A model generated the notes under the pieces. That model ran no database searches, had not been told where the DNA came from, and was given only the letters and a program-made list of their open reading frames with translations. From an uncultured Bacteroidales bacterium (lineage in GTDB: Bacteria > Bacteroidota > Bacteroidia > Bacteroidales > P3), in assembly GCA_900317125.1 (NCBI GenBank), contig ONFR01000027.1:31337-95336 (forward strand): DNA of 64,000 nucleotides. The letters are read 5' to 3'. The position numbers and the translations under genes are program-made. Below, one piece after another: positions 8,947 to 17,799 of the stretch (the stretch's first letter is position 1; every line of letters begins with the position of its first letter).

Positions 8947-9576
8947 ATGAATATAGAGAACATACTCGTATTGGCACCGCATACCGACGACGGTGAATTG
9001 GGCTTGGGCGGTACTATCAGTAAGTTTATCGAGGAAGGGAAAAATGTTTACTATGCAGCCTTTTCCACTGCCGACCAGTCGGTTCCCGAAGGGTTTCCCA
9101 AGGACATCCTTGCCACCGAGGTCCGTAATGCTACCCTCAAGCTGGGCATCCCTCCCGAAAACCTGTACATCTACCATTATGAGGTCCGCAAATTGAACTA
9201 TGTGCGGCAGGAGCTTCTGGAGGACATGGTAAAGTTGCGCAACGAACGGCGTTACGACTTGGTATTCATGCCCTCTTCCCACGACATACACCAAGATCAT
9301 ACCACCGTGGCCCAAGAGGCGATACGTGCCTTCAAGAAGACTACTTTGCTTGGATATGAGCTGATATGGAACAATCTGACATTCGACACCGACTGTTTTG
9401 TCCAGTTGGAAGAACGTCATATCGAAGCAAAATGCCAGGCCCTGCGGGAATACAAAAGCCAGGATTTTCGTGACTATACCTCCTCCGAGTTTGTACGTTC
9501 ACTGGCCCGTACCCGCGGAGTGCAGGTGGGCTGCCAGTATGCCGAGTCGTTTGAAGTAATAAGACTTTTCCTATGA
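8947..9576 (+). CDS. PIG-L (LmbE-like) family deacetylase
   Basis: 209 residues. PHTDDGELGLGG at residues 11-22 carries the HxDD zinc-binding motif of the family, and HDIHQDH near residue 110 supplies the third zinc histidine. PIG-L enzymes remove N-acetyl groups from GlcNAc-linked substrates. It overlaps the following glycosyltransferase by 4 bp (ATGA), so the two are translationally coupled. Its likely substrate is an N-acetylated sugar of the polysaccharide made by this locus. Whether it acts on a nucleotide sugar, a lipid-linked sugar or the polymer cannot be read from the sequence. Confidence 0.87.
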   Translation: MNIENILVLAPHTDDGELGLGGTISKFIEEGKNVYYAAFSTADQSVPEGFPKDILATEVRNATLKLGIPPENLYIYHYEVRKLNYVRQELLEDMVKLRNERRYDLVFMPSSHDIHQDHTTVAQEAIRAFKKTTLLGYELIWNNLTFDTDCFVQLEERHIEAKCQALREYKSQDFRDYTSSEFVRSLARTRGVQVGCQYAESFEVIRLFL

Positions 9577-10799
9577 ATATCTTGATGATAAGCCACTACG
9601 CCGGAGCGCCGCAATATGGCATGGAGTATCGCTCCTATTATATGGCCCGCGAGTGGGTGGGTATGGGCCATCAGGTGACAGTAGTGGGAGCCTCCTTCTC
9701 GCACCTTCGCAAAGCACAGCCACCGGTTGGACGGGAATGCCTTGAAGGCATCAACTATCTGTGGCTGCCTACCGTCGAATATGAGGGCAACGGATGGAAA
9801 CGTGTGCTCTCCATGTTCCAGTTCTGCCATCAGGTCTACAAACATAGCAAAGAGCTGATAGCCTTTCAGCCGGACATGGTCATCGCCTCGTCGGTATACA
9901 CATTCGACATATATCCATGCCATTATATCGCCCGCCGCACCCATGCCAAGTTGGTCTACGAGGTACACGACTTGTGGCCGCTGTCGGTGATGGTTATCGG
10001 CGGATACAAGAAATGGCACCCGTTCATTGTCATGCTGCAGCACTGCGAGAACTATGCCTACAAACATTGCGACATGGTTGTCTCGATGCTCGACAAGGCC
10101 TTTCCCCATATGAAGCGGCATGGGCTCACGGAAGACCGTTTTTGCTGTGTGCCCAATGGATATCTAAAAGAGGAGTGGGAAAATGCTGGGAATAGTTCGT
10201 TGCCACAGGAGCATGCAGCCCTTTTGGCCAAGCTTCATGAGGAAGGTAAAACCATCATCGGTTTTGCTGGAGGACATACCCAGTCGACAGCCATGGACGT
10301 TCTCATCAAGGCGGCCAACGCACTCAAAGAGCGTAATGATTTGGCATACGTCATGGTGGGCAGTGGTCCGCAGAAAGAGGAGTTGATACAATTGGCGCAA
10401 AGCTATGGTCTCAAGGATTTCTATTTTCTCCCACCGGTGGATAAGACCTGCATACCCAATGTGGTACAACAGTTTGATATCTGCTACGAAGGCGGCGTCC
10501 ATAGTTTCCTTCACAAATACGGTACTTCCGCCAACAAGATGATTGATTATATGCTGGCAGGAAAGCCCATTGTCAAGTCTGTTGACGAGCCGGGCAGTGA
10601 GACAGAGCGTGTCGGCTGCGGCATACAGGTGGAGGCTGAGAATGTCGACCAGGTGCGCGAAGCCATACAGACGATAGCCGACATGTCCCCCGACGAACGT
10701 GCCGCCATGGGTGCCAAAGGAAGAAAATATGCCCTCGAAAACCTCGAATACCACACACTGTCGCAAAAGTTCATCGATTACGTGGGAGTTGGGAAATGA
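9573..10799 (+). CDS. GT4 glycosyltransferase, WbuB-like
   Basis: 408 residues with two Rossmann halves. The N-terminal ISHYAGAPQYGMEYRSYYMA and EVHDLWPLS resemble WbuB-type transferases of O-antigen clusters, and the C-terminal half has IGFAGGHTQSTAMDVLIKA and YGTSANKMIDYMLAGKPIV, the nucleotide-sugar binding region. Family members transfer a sugar to undecaprenyl-linked intermediates at the inner membrane face. It overlaps the PIG-L gene start-to-stop, suggesting a linked step. The stop is followed by the GAATTGA heptamer spacer. Donor sugar unknown. Confidence 0.85.
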   Translation: MNILMISHYAGAPQYGMEYRSYYMAREWVGMGHQVTVVGASFSHLRKAQPPVGRECLEGINYLWLPTVEYEGNGWKRVLSMFQFCHQVYKHSKELIAFQPDMVIASSVYTFDIYPCHYIARRTHAKLVYEVHDLWPLSVMVIGGYKKWHPFIVMLQHCENYAYKHCDMVVSMLDKAFPHMKRHGLTEDRFCCVPNGYLKEEWENAGNSSLPQEHAALLAKLHEEGKTIIGFAGGHTQSTAMDVLIKAANALKERNDLAYVMVGSGPQKEELIQLAQSYGLKDFYFLPPVDKTCIPNVVQQFDICYEGGVHSFLHKYGTSANKMIDYMLAGKPIVKSVDEPGSETERVGCGIQVEAENVDQVREAIQTIADMSPDERAAMGAKGRKYALENLEYHTLSQKFIDYVGVGK

Positions 10800-10816
10800 G
10801 AATTGAAAATTGAAAT

Positions 10817-11923
10817 ATGAAAGTACTGCTCTTATCCGACGCCGACAGCATCCACACCCTTCGATGGGTACGCTCTCTCAGCCAGCGAGGATGCGAGATA
10901 TTGCTCTTCAATCTGCTGCGCTGCGACTTGTCGCCCTACGACGGTATGCCCAATGTGAAGGTATACAGTTGTGACTTCGTGTTGCGCGACAGTGCTGCCA
11001 TTTCGCAACGGATACTCGACAAGATAGTATATCTCAAGGCAGTCCGCCTGCTCCGCAAACAAATAAAAGCCTTCCGCCCCGACTTCCTGCATGCCCACTA
11101 TGCATGCAGCTTTGGCCTCATTGGCGCCCTATCCGGATTCCACCCATACGTGCTGTCGGTGTGGGGCAGCGATGTCTATAGCTATCCGCGTCAAGGCAGC
11201 CTCTACCGCCATCTGCTCACTTTCACACTCAAGAAGGCCGACCACATTCTTTCTACCAGCCATTGTATGGCTCGCGAGACCAATCTATACACGCCCAAAC
11301 CTATATCTGTTACTCCCTTCGGTGTCGACATGCAGCGGTTTTGTCCAGTCCCCGCTACCGATAAACCGGCATCTTTTGTTGTCGGCAACGTCAAGACCCT
11401 TAAATACTGCTACGGCATCGACACCCTCATCCGCGCCTTTGCCCTTGTCCATCGGCATCACCCGCAGACCGACATGCGCCTGCTTATTGCCGGCACCGGC
11501 CCTGACCGCGACCAACTCATAAACCTTTGTGAAGAACTTGGCATCCGCCAACTTGTCGACTTTCTTGGCTACATTCCTAACCAAGAGCTGCCAAAGCTCT
11601 ACGCCAAGTTCGACGTGTCGGTGTCCTTGAGCCGTGAGGAGAGCTTCGGCGTCGTTGCTGTCGAGGCGATGTCCTGTGCTTGTCCTGTGGTCACCTCTGA
11701 TGCCGAAGGGTTCTGCGAGGTGGTAGATAACAATGTCACGGGCTTCGTTGTGCCCAAAGACAACCCCGAGGCTGCTGCCGCAGCCATTGAACGCTTTATC
11801 GACAATCCGCAGCTACGCGCCCAAATGGGTGCCGCAGCACGCCAGCGTGTGGCCGACCTCTACGACTGGGAGCGCAACGTGGACACCATGATGGGCATCT
11901 ACAAGCGCGTCATCTCTTCCTGA
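10817..11923 (+). CDS. GT4 glycosyltransferase
   Basis: 368 residues. N-terminal acceptor half with HAHYACSFGLIGALSG and VWGSDVYSY. The C-terminal half contains the EX7E motif in SREESFGVVAVEAMS followed by TSDAEGFCEVV, diagnostic of retaining GT4 enzymes. It probably adds one sugar of the repeat unit. It is the last gene of the rightward set. Its final 25 bp overlap the 3' end of the convergent GNAT-like gene. Confidence 0.87.
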   Translation: MKVLLLSDADSIHTLRWVRSLSQRGCEILLFNLLRCDLSPYDGMPNVKVYSCDFVLRDSAAISQRILDKIVYLKAVRLLRKQIKAFRPDFLHAHYACSFGLIGALSGFHPYVLSVWGSDVYSYPRQGSLYRHLLTFTLKKADHILSTSHCMARETNLYTPKPISVTPFGVDMQRFCPVPATDKPASFVVGNVKTLKYCYGIDTLIRAFALVHRHHPQTDMRLLIAGTGPDRDQLINLCEELGIRQLVDFLGYIPNQELPKLYAKFDVSVSLSREESFGVVAVEAMSCACPVVTSDAEGFCEVVDNNVTGFVVPKDNPEAAAAAIERFIDNPQLRAQMGAAARQRVADLYDWERNVDTMMGIYKRVISS

Positions 11924-12681
11924 TTGAGCAGGCTGCGCACCGATGCCACAGGAACCCACTTCCTGAATGGGAACAACGCCTTGACCATCACAGTCAGCCA
12001 GGGTTTATACATGATGTTTATCCTGCAATAGGCTTTGCGGAAATTGAACTTCTGTATGAGAAAGGGCTGAATGTTCGAATGCCCGGTGATGCTTCTCCCG
12101 CCATCGTTGACATACTTCAACCCGCACTCCTTCAAATAGTACTCGTTCATTGTATATATCAATCCGTAGTACGGGTAGTGCGGTAAATCGTCGGGTCGGG
12201 CTTTCATTACAGAGTAGTCGCACATCTGTTCGTACACGATATTCTTGGCGAAAGCGGCCGGATGCCCGTCGCCTTTGTCGAAGGCACCCCAGTATTCATT
12301 CTCGGGTCCATTTATTATTTCGTTGCGGAAATCCGCTTCCGTGGGTACTCTGGCCTTCACCTTATAACCCTCGGCGGCAGCTCGGTGCACTTCATAACCC
12401 ATGGACAGCAGCTCGTCGCGCGTCATACGCCGAAACGTATAGTTGGCCATGCTGCGCCGCAGCTGGTTGCGCATCTTGCTGCTCAGTTCCTCCATGCCCC
12501 CGAACGAGTCTTTCACCACATACCAAAAGCCGGTCTCTTCACCACAGTCGAAATCATAGGTGTTGCGCACCAGCCAGCCGCCTCTCTTCAGCAATGCCTT
12601 GCATTCGGTACGGCTCAACTGAGGCTCCTCGTAGTCGGGGCCTATCCATAGCCACCCGTGCTTATATAGTGTGAATGCCAT
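11899..12681 (-). CDS. GNAT/FemAB-like acyltransferase, function unknown
   Basis: 260 residues, no signal peptide or membrane helix. The layout (SSKMRNQLRRSM, later YYGLIYTMNEYYLKECGLKYVNDGGRS, then a basic C-terminus) is that of GNAT-fold proteins found in Bacteroidales surface-polysaccharide loci; I do not recognise a characterised member. It is 6 bp downstream of a glycosyltransferase and is the last gene of the leftward set, so it may acylate a sugar of the same polymer. That role is inference. Its stop lies inside the convergent GT4 gene. Confidence 0.6.
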   Translation of the reverse strand: MAFTLYKHGWLWIGPDYEEPQLSRTECKALLKRGGWLVRNTYDFDCGEETGFWYVVKDSFGGMEELSSKMRNQLRRSMANYTFRRMTRDELLSMGYEVHRAAAEGYKVKARVPTEADFRNEIINGPENEYWGAFDKGDGHPAAFAKNIVYEQMCDYSVMKARPDDLPHYPYYGLIYTMNEYYLKECGLKYVNDGGRSITGHSNIQPFLIQKFNFRKAYCRINIMYKPWLTVMVKALFPFRKWVPVASVRSLLNQEEMTRL

Positions 12682-12687
12682 CTTTGC

Positions 12688-13776
12688 TTATATCTTTTTC
12701 TTCAACAGGGCGGATGCAATCTGTTGGCAGCGTGCGGTCCAAGTGTTCTGTTCTGCCACGGCGGGCAGTGCTTCACGCATCTGTGACAACCTCTGTGGGT
12801 TGTCGCGCAGCGATGCTATCGTCTGCTTGAGCGATTCGGCATCGTTCGTGCAAGCGCAGCCAATGCCGTTCCGTTCCACAAAATCGCCACTCCATGTGTC
12901 TTTGGCGGCCACTATGGGCAATCCGTGACCGATGGCCTCAAACAGCTTGTATGGCGCAGCAAAGCGCACGTATTCCGTGCTCATAGGCATCACAAACAGG
13001 TCGGCTTTGCCGTATGCTGCATCAAGGTCGTCCCCGTCAAGGTGCACCACCTCCACATGGGGGCCAAGACAGGGTGCATAGTCTTCTTTTACAGTCTCCC
13101 AGTCGTATGTGCGGCAGCAGAAAGTAAGCCTTACACCCTCCATCGTCGACACTGCACCTATCAATGGCTTCAGGTTGTAGTTTCCACCAACACCACCCAC
13201 ATATAGCAATTCCATTGCTTCCCGACCGCTGTTTTCCTCAATCCGTCGGCCAGAATGAATCAACCCCGATGGCAGCTCCACCACACTGCAGCTGAACTTG
13301 TGCGGCACATGTTCAAGCATCGGCAGCGTGGGCAGAAACAGGACGTCGAGCAGTCGGCCGTATTGCCACAGGTCGTAGAAATAGAAATATCGCGCCACCC
13401 TTTGCTTGAATCCCTCTCCCTTATTGGCGTACTGCCAGTGTATATCGCGGTAGAACAGCCCCACGGGAATGCCGTGTCGCTTGCAGTAGGCCATGAATCC
13501 GAAATCCAGACATGGGTGTGTAGGCAGATGGTGTGGCTCGGTGAGCAGTGTGGGCATGGTCGACGATTCACTGTATACGAAATCGTAGTGTACTCCCTGC
13601 CTTATCTTTCTCTTTATCTTGGTAATCTGCTGCTTGCGGTCGCGTGCGCTGCCCTCCACCACGTCCATCTCCCAGCCAAGTTCGGCAAAGGCCGTCATCA
13701 ACTTTTGTGGACGAATCTGGCTGGCCGATGGGTCGTTGCGGTCAATTTTCAGCGGTATATGGAATATCAGTCTCAT
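12688..13776 (-). CDS. Glycosyltransferase (GT4-like)
   Basis: 362 residues. RLIFHIPLKIDRNDPSASQI opens a GT-B fold, LLYVGGVGGNYNLKPLI marks the start of the donor domain, and FAAPYKLFEAIGHGLPIVA is the donor-binding helix with the conserved Glu. The ATG overlaps the end of the flippase gene by 4 bp, so the two are coupled. Likely one of the transferases building the repeat unit exported by Wzx; donor and linkage unknown. Confidence 0.82.
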   Translation of the reverse strand: MRLIFHIPLKIDRNDPSASQIRPQKLMTAFAELGWEMDVVEGSARDRKQQITKIKRKIRQGVHYDFVYSESSTMPTLLTEPHHLPTHPCLDFGFMAYCKRHGIPVGLFYRDIHWQYANKGEGFKQRVARYFYFYDLWQYGRLLDVLFLPTLPMLEHVPHKFSCSVVELPSGLIHSGRRIEENSGREAMELLYVGGVGGNYNLKPLIGAVSTMEGVRLTFCCRTYDWETVKEDYAPCLGPHVEVVHLDGDDLDAAYGKADLFVMPMSTEYVRFAAPYKLFEAIGHGLPIVAAKDTWSGDFVERNGIGCACTNDAESLKQTIASLRDNPQRLSQMREALPAVAEQNTWTARCQQIASALLKKKI

Positions 13777-15230
13777 GCGTCTTTTCCTGTTCTAAAAATG
13801 GGCAACTGCAGCAGCATCTCGCGCCGTGTGAACCAGTAGAAGGCCAAGTAGGCGAGTCCGAAAACGGCCATGTCGGCATACAGCATAATGGTGCGCAACG
13901 GCTCCTCCTGCCCTGTGGCGAAAAACAACAACGGCAATGCGGGCAGTGCTGCCACAACAATGCCCAGCAGCGGCCACGACACTGCACCAAGGTAGCTCTT
14001 CAGTGGCATCTGGATGCATTTGTACACCATCATGCGCCAATAGGCAAAGAGGAAGATGAAGGCCAGCAGCACCTGTGTCCAGGCCATAGCCTGTATGCTT
14101 ATCCGGCTAGCCACCAGTGTGCCTGCCAGCACAAACACGATGCGCACCAGCGTCCACCTGAAGCCTAAATCGGTGCGGCCTAGCGACACCATGAGTATCC
14201 CCGCCGGGTTACCTATCGACTGCAGCATACCCCACACCGAGAGCACTCTCACAAACCACACCATCTCCACCATCCCGCTTCCATAGAGCAGCACCGTGAG
14301 CGGCTCTGCAAAGAGGAAGAACGCCATGAATATCGGGAAGTTGATGAATGAGAGCAGATGCAGCACCTCGGCGTATGAACGACGCATCTTTGGCATATCG
14401 TCCTGGAAGCGTGCAAATGCCGGGGCCGCAACATTGGTGACGATGGGGTTGATGAGTTGCACAGCTTTGTACAGCAATTCTTTGGCCAGATTATACACGC
14501 CCAGCACCTCGGCACTGAAGAAGCGCCCTATGAGGAAGATGTCAAGTTTATTCGCTGCATAGTCAATCACCTGCATGCCGAGCTGATAAAGCCCAATCGA
14601 GACCAACTCGCGTATTTCACTCAGTCGGAAATGCAGCCTGATGCGGTAGGCCTTGAGTCCCGACAAGGCATAGACGCTCTGGGTGATGGCAGCCTGTAGC
14701 AGGGCACCCCATGCGAGGCTGAAGACCCCAAAGCCTTGCAAGGCCAGCACCACCGTCAGTACTACCCCGAGGGTGACACCGACTATCTGCACGATGGAGA
14801 TGAATTTAAAGTCCAGCTCTTTGGTCTTCAAGGTGTAGAACATTTTGCCAAACGAGTCAATCACCAGTGTGAACGACAGCAACGGGATAAGTTGTTTCAG
14901 GGCGGGCTGATGATAGTAGCCTGCTATCAGCGGCGTAAAGGCACAGAGCAGCAGCCACAGCGCCACACTGAGCATCAGGTTTAGCCAAAAGACCGACGAG
15001 TATTGGTCGCGGGTGATGTTTTGCTTGTGGATAATGCCTGTGGCGAGGCCCATATTGGCAAATATCTCAGTGAAGCCGAGAAACATGGTGGCAATGGCCA
15101 GCAGGCCAAAGTCTTGCTTGGTGAGTATGCGTGCCAAGATAAACAGCTTGAGCATCTGCAACGCCGTGGTGGTAAGTGTCCCCACTGCGTTCCATTTTAC
15201 CCCTGTTACCGATTGGCTGCGTAATGACAT
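13773..15230 (-). CDS. wzx: Wzx/WzxC-type lipopolysaccharide flippase
   Basis: 485 residues and about 12-14 hydrophobic segments. The N-terminus SLRSQSVTGVKWNAVGTLTT and ARILTKQDFGLLAIATMFLG are typical of the WzxC/TuaB branch of the polysaccharide transporter family. It moves undecaprenyl-linked repeat units across the inner membrane. It lies 8 bp after the ligase/polymerase gene and overlaps the next glycosyltransferase by 4 bp, so the leftward set looks like one operon. Confidence 0.88.
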   Translation of the reverse strand: MSLRSQSVTGVKWNAVGTLTTTALQMLKLFILARILTKQDFGLLAIATMFLGFTEIFANMGLATGIIHKQNITRDQYSSVFWLNLMLSVALWLLLCAFTPLIAGYYHQPALKQLIPLLSFTLVIDSFGKMFYTLKTKELDFKFISIVQIVGVTLGVVLTVVLALQGFGVFSLAWGALLQAAITQSVYALSGLKAYRIRLHFRLSEIRELVSIGLYQLGMQVIDYAANKLDIFLIGRFFSAEVLGVYNLAKELLYKAVQLINPIVTNVAAPAFARFQDDMPKMRRSYAEVLHLLSFINFPIFMAFFLFAEPLTVLLYGSGMVEMVWFVRVLSVWGMLQSIGNPAGILMVSLGRTDLGFRWTLVRIVFVLAGTLVASRISIQAMAWTQVLLAFIFLFAYWRMMVYKCIQMPLKSYLGAVSWPLLGIVVAALPALPLLFFATGQEEPLRTIMLYADMAVFGLAYLAFYWFTRREMLLQLPIFRTGKDA

Positions 15231-15238
15231 GGTGCTGT

Positions 15239-16504
15239 TCAGTCTTTCGTTTCAACTGGTTGTTGTCCGGTGTGCGTCTCGCCTTGGTCAACCGTCATTA
15301 TCAAGACCATCAGGGCATATAGCAGCGAAACGAATTGCATGCCCATTTGGCGTTCCAGCATCGACTCGAAGAGTAAGCAGAACATGACGATGAATGTCAG
15401 CACCATGACTGGCCAGAACCCTGTCTTCCGCCGCCAGGCCACACACAGCGGCATCACCAGCCACCACAGCATTGCCGCCAACCCAACAATACCGATGGCA
15501 AGGGCCGTCTCGGTGTATTGGTTGTGAGCGTTTAGCTGTTGCTCCTCCAGGCTTGGGTACCCCTCGGTGCCCAAGCGCTTTGTTAGCACGGTGTCATAGT
15601 CACCCACTCCGTAGCCGAACACCGGACTGTCGGCAACCGTCTTAACAGCGGTGACGTTGATGGCCATGCGGGCATCGTTGTACTTCCCGTAGGCTGGTGC
15701 CGTCGTGGCCACAGTGTCGACAACGGTCCCGTCGTCGGTTTCTACAGCCTGTGTACTCGCCAAGGAGGCTATCGGCAGACGGCTGTTGTGGTTGGGCAGC
15801 GTCTTCTCGGCAGTGAAGGTGAGTCCCACCGACAGGAGTGCTAGTAGCACACCTTTCCGCCATCCGCGCTTTTGGGCAAAATGCAAGGCACACAGCACCT
15901 CGACACCGTAGAGGCACAGGATGCCCGCACGCGAGTCGATGTAGATAATGAACACCATTGTCATCACTGCAGCGGCATAGAGCATCAGTTTCTGCCACAA
16001 AGGCATGGCTCCACGGCGCTGCGACAACTCGCTGTAGATAAACCACACCGTCGGCAGGGTGTACAAGGCCACGTATGTATGGTTCCGCTCCTCGAATGTG
16101 TTGGTGCACAGGTTATAGAAAAACATTCCCCCAATGGCTACAAGCAACCCGTAGAACATCACCCGCAGATGGTCACGCCTGAGGTAGGAAGTGTCCGACA
16201 ACAGGACACACAAAGGGACTACGAGCATCACGGCCTTGCGCGACACCACCACCAGTGCCCTGTCCACATTCTGGCTGTAGAACACGCTGGCTACATAGCA
16301 CAGCAAAAAAACTGCAACAGTCAATAGCGTCACACGCAACGGTGCGTCGAGCGATGGATTTCCAACCTGCTTTTCGGCAACAATCTTGACCACTGTGGCA
16401 ACGCCAAGAGCCAGCGTCGACCACAACCCAAGCTGCCAATCGATTGCCACAATTGGGAATGTAATACATAGCATGATGAACTGCAATGTATTATACCACT
16501 TCAT
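15239..16504 (-). CDS. O-antigen ligase/polymerase (Wzy/WaaL family)
   Basis: 421 residues from the ATG at 16504, about 11 membrane helices. Family markers are IDSRAG in the mid-protein, a large periplasmic loop with YGVGDYDTVL and NAHNQYTETALAIG, and ESMLERQMGMQF near the C-terminus. The family polymerises or ligates lipid-linked O-antigen on the periplasmic side; polymerase versus ligase cannot be told here. An in-frame ATG at 16519 lies only 4 bp from the promoter -7 box, so the second ATG, preceded by AAGGAT, is preferred. Confidence 0.82.
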   Translation of the reverse strand: MKWYNTLQFIMLCITFPIVAIDWQLGLWSTLALGVATVVKIVAEKQVGNPSLDAPLRVTLLTVAVFLLCYVASVFYSQNVDRALVVVSRKAVMLVVPLCVLLSDTSYLRRDHLRVMFYGLLVAIGGMFFYNLCTNTFEERNHTYVALYTLPTVWFIYSELSQRRGAMPLWQKLMLYAAAVMTMVFIIYIDSRAGILCLYGVEVLCALHFAQKRGWRKGVLLALLSVGLTFTAEKTLPNHNSRLPIASLASTQAVETDDGTVVDTVATTAPAYGKYNDARMAINVTAVKTVADSPVFGYGVGDYDTVLTKRLGTEGYPSLEEQQLNAHNQYTETALAIGIVGLAAMLWWLVMPLCVAWRRKTGFWPVMVLTFIVMFCLLFESMLERQMGMQFVSLLYALMVLIMTVDQGETHTGQQPVETKD

Positions 16505-16523
16505 ATCCTTTATATTCATAGTG

Positions 16524-16555
16524 CAAATTTACGCAAAAATCCCCAATCTTATCAA
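16524..16555 (-). promoter_or_regulatory. Promoter of the O-antigen ligase/flippase operon
   Basis: Reverse-strand TAAATTTG (16531-16524) matches the -7 box. It sits so close to the first ATG (16519) that it argues for the start at 16504. Confidence 0.6.
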
Positions 16556-16613
16556 TATGAATAAAAAAAACTTTCCTAATGTCTTCTCCAATGACCGATT
16601 CGGGTAAATGGGG

Positions 16614-16644
16614 GTTGCCGTTTCCAAAAAAAAGTGTATATTTG
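16614..16644 (+). promoter_or_regulatory. Promoter of the truncated wecA copy
   Basis: GTTG at 16614-16617 and TATATTTG at 16637-16644 are 19 bp apart, a good match; ATG follows at 16675. Confidence 0.65.
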
Positions 16645-16674
16645 CAAATCCAATGTTTTGCTAATTATACGCAC

Positions 16675-16974
16675 ATGAATCTTGTTATCACACTCATAGC
16701 TCTTGTAGCATACGGACTGCCTGATTCCGCCCTTGCCAAGCGGCTTCATATAGTGGACTGCTCCAACGTGCTCGGCCTGCACCATCGCTTGGTACTGTTG
16801 GGGGCAGGTGTGATATTCTTCTTTGCCCTGCACCACTATCCCCTCTTCAACAGTGGAGGCGGTCCACTGTCCAGCTGGCATAGTATGTCGGCACTGGTTG
16901 CAGTCATTGTCCTTGCATTCTATCAACGAGTTAATCAGAGATACGCATCCATGCCGATTGAACATAGAGACTAA
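16675..16974 (+). pseudogene. Truncated WecA/MraY-type transferase (N-terminal fragment)
   Basis: 99 residues that align with the first ~85 residues of the WecA-like protein at 6745-7710: AKRLHIVDCSN against AKRFHIVDRPN, and HHRLVLLGAGVIFFFA against HHRVALLGAGIIFYLA. Two membrane helices remain. The catalytic Asp-Asp region and everything after it are missing, and the frame ends with a normal stop, so enzyme activity is not expected. It keeps a well-formed promoter and is 20 bp upstream of the next gene, so the stub may persist as that gene's leader. A longer start at 16579 precedes the promoter and is rejected. Confidence 0.7.
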
Positions 16975-16994
16975 CCTATTATATAATACAATAC

Positions 16995-17483
16995 ATGAAG
17001 AAAGAAACCCTTATCACCGTCATCTCCACATTCCTCCTCACCACCCTGTTCTGGCTGTTTATGTTCCTTATCGTCATACCGCCGTCGAAGGGGAAAAGCA
17101 GTAAGACCGAGGCCGTAGAGGCGGCGGCGCCCGTCCAAAACGAAGAGCCTGCCCCCGATGCCCCGCGCTACGAGGCCAAGGCAAAGCGCACGGTGGACTA
17201 TACCGAATCCATCGTCGGCCATTGGGAGCCTGTCGAGGTCTCCTCCTTCAAGCTCGATTTCTCGCAATATGGTACCCTCAAAACCACCACAAACAAGAAC
17301 CGCTATACCCAGCGCACGGAATATAAGTACAAGTTGCTTGGCGACCGCATGGGCTATACGCTGATGGCCGACTTCTACGAGGGCGACTGGCACCGCATAG
17401 AAATTACCACCGGCGACGACGGGGCCACCTATCTCTCCATTTTCGACGACCCCGAACTAGGCGGACGCTATCGCAAGCAGTAG
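16995..17483 (+). CDS. Membrane-anchored protein with C-terminal beta-rich domain, unknown
   Basis: 162 residues. Residues 5-30 form one membrane helix, then a Lys/Ser/Ala/Pro-rich linker to about residue 65, then a domain that opens VDYTESIVGHWEPVEV and looks beta-rich, like small lipocalin-type domains. I do not recognise a family with known function. It follows the truncated wecA stub by 20 bp and probably shares its transcript. It ends before a small hairpin (17516-17538). Confidence 0.6.
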   Translation: MKKETLITVISTFLLTTLFWLFMFLIVIPPSKGKSSKTEAVEAAAPVQNEEPAPDAPRYEAKAKRTVDYTESIVGHWEPVEVSSFKLDFSQYGTLKTTTNKNRYTQRTEYKYKLLGDRMGYTLMADFYEGDWHRIEITTGDDGATYLSIFDDPELGGRYRKQ

Positions 17484-17515
17484 ACACTCATGTCGCCTGA
17501 CTGACACATAGTTGT

Positions 17516-17538
17516 AGCACCGTCCTGCACTCGGTGCT
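17516..17538 (+). terminator. Hairpin after the 162-residue membrane protein
   Basis: AGCACCG (17516-17522) pairs with CGGTGCT (17532-17538) over a 9-base loop. There is no strong T-run, so this is a weak terminator call. The rest of 17484-17799 shows no gene. Confidence 0.4.
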
Positions 17539-17745
17539 TGTTCATGTCGTACATTCGGCTTTGACTGTGCATACACACTTGAAGAGAAATAATATAGAAA
17601 GTATATCTAAATAAAATAGAAAATACATAGCGAATGTAGGGCGGAAGGAGGACGCTCCCTTTGTTGACCTAAATCACCCCAAAAATCAGTAAACTGCCCG
17701 ATAGATTTGATATATCCGAACGTATGCCGTGATAGGAAACAGAAA

Positions 17746-17774
17746 CCCCACACTGGCGGGATGCCGGCGTGGGG
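17746..17774 (-). terminator. Terminator of serS
   Basis: On the reverse strand CCCCACGCCGGC and CCGCCAGTGTGGGG form a GC-rich hairpin followed by TTTCTGTTTCC, 25 bp after the serS stop. Confidence 0.7.
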
Positions 17775-17799
17775 TATGGCGAACCATTGATGGCGTGGT

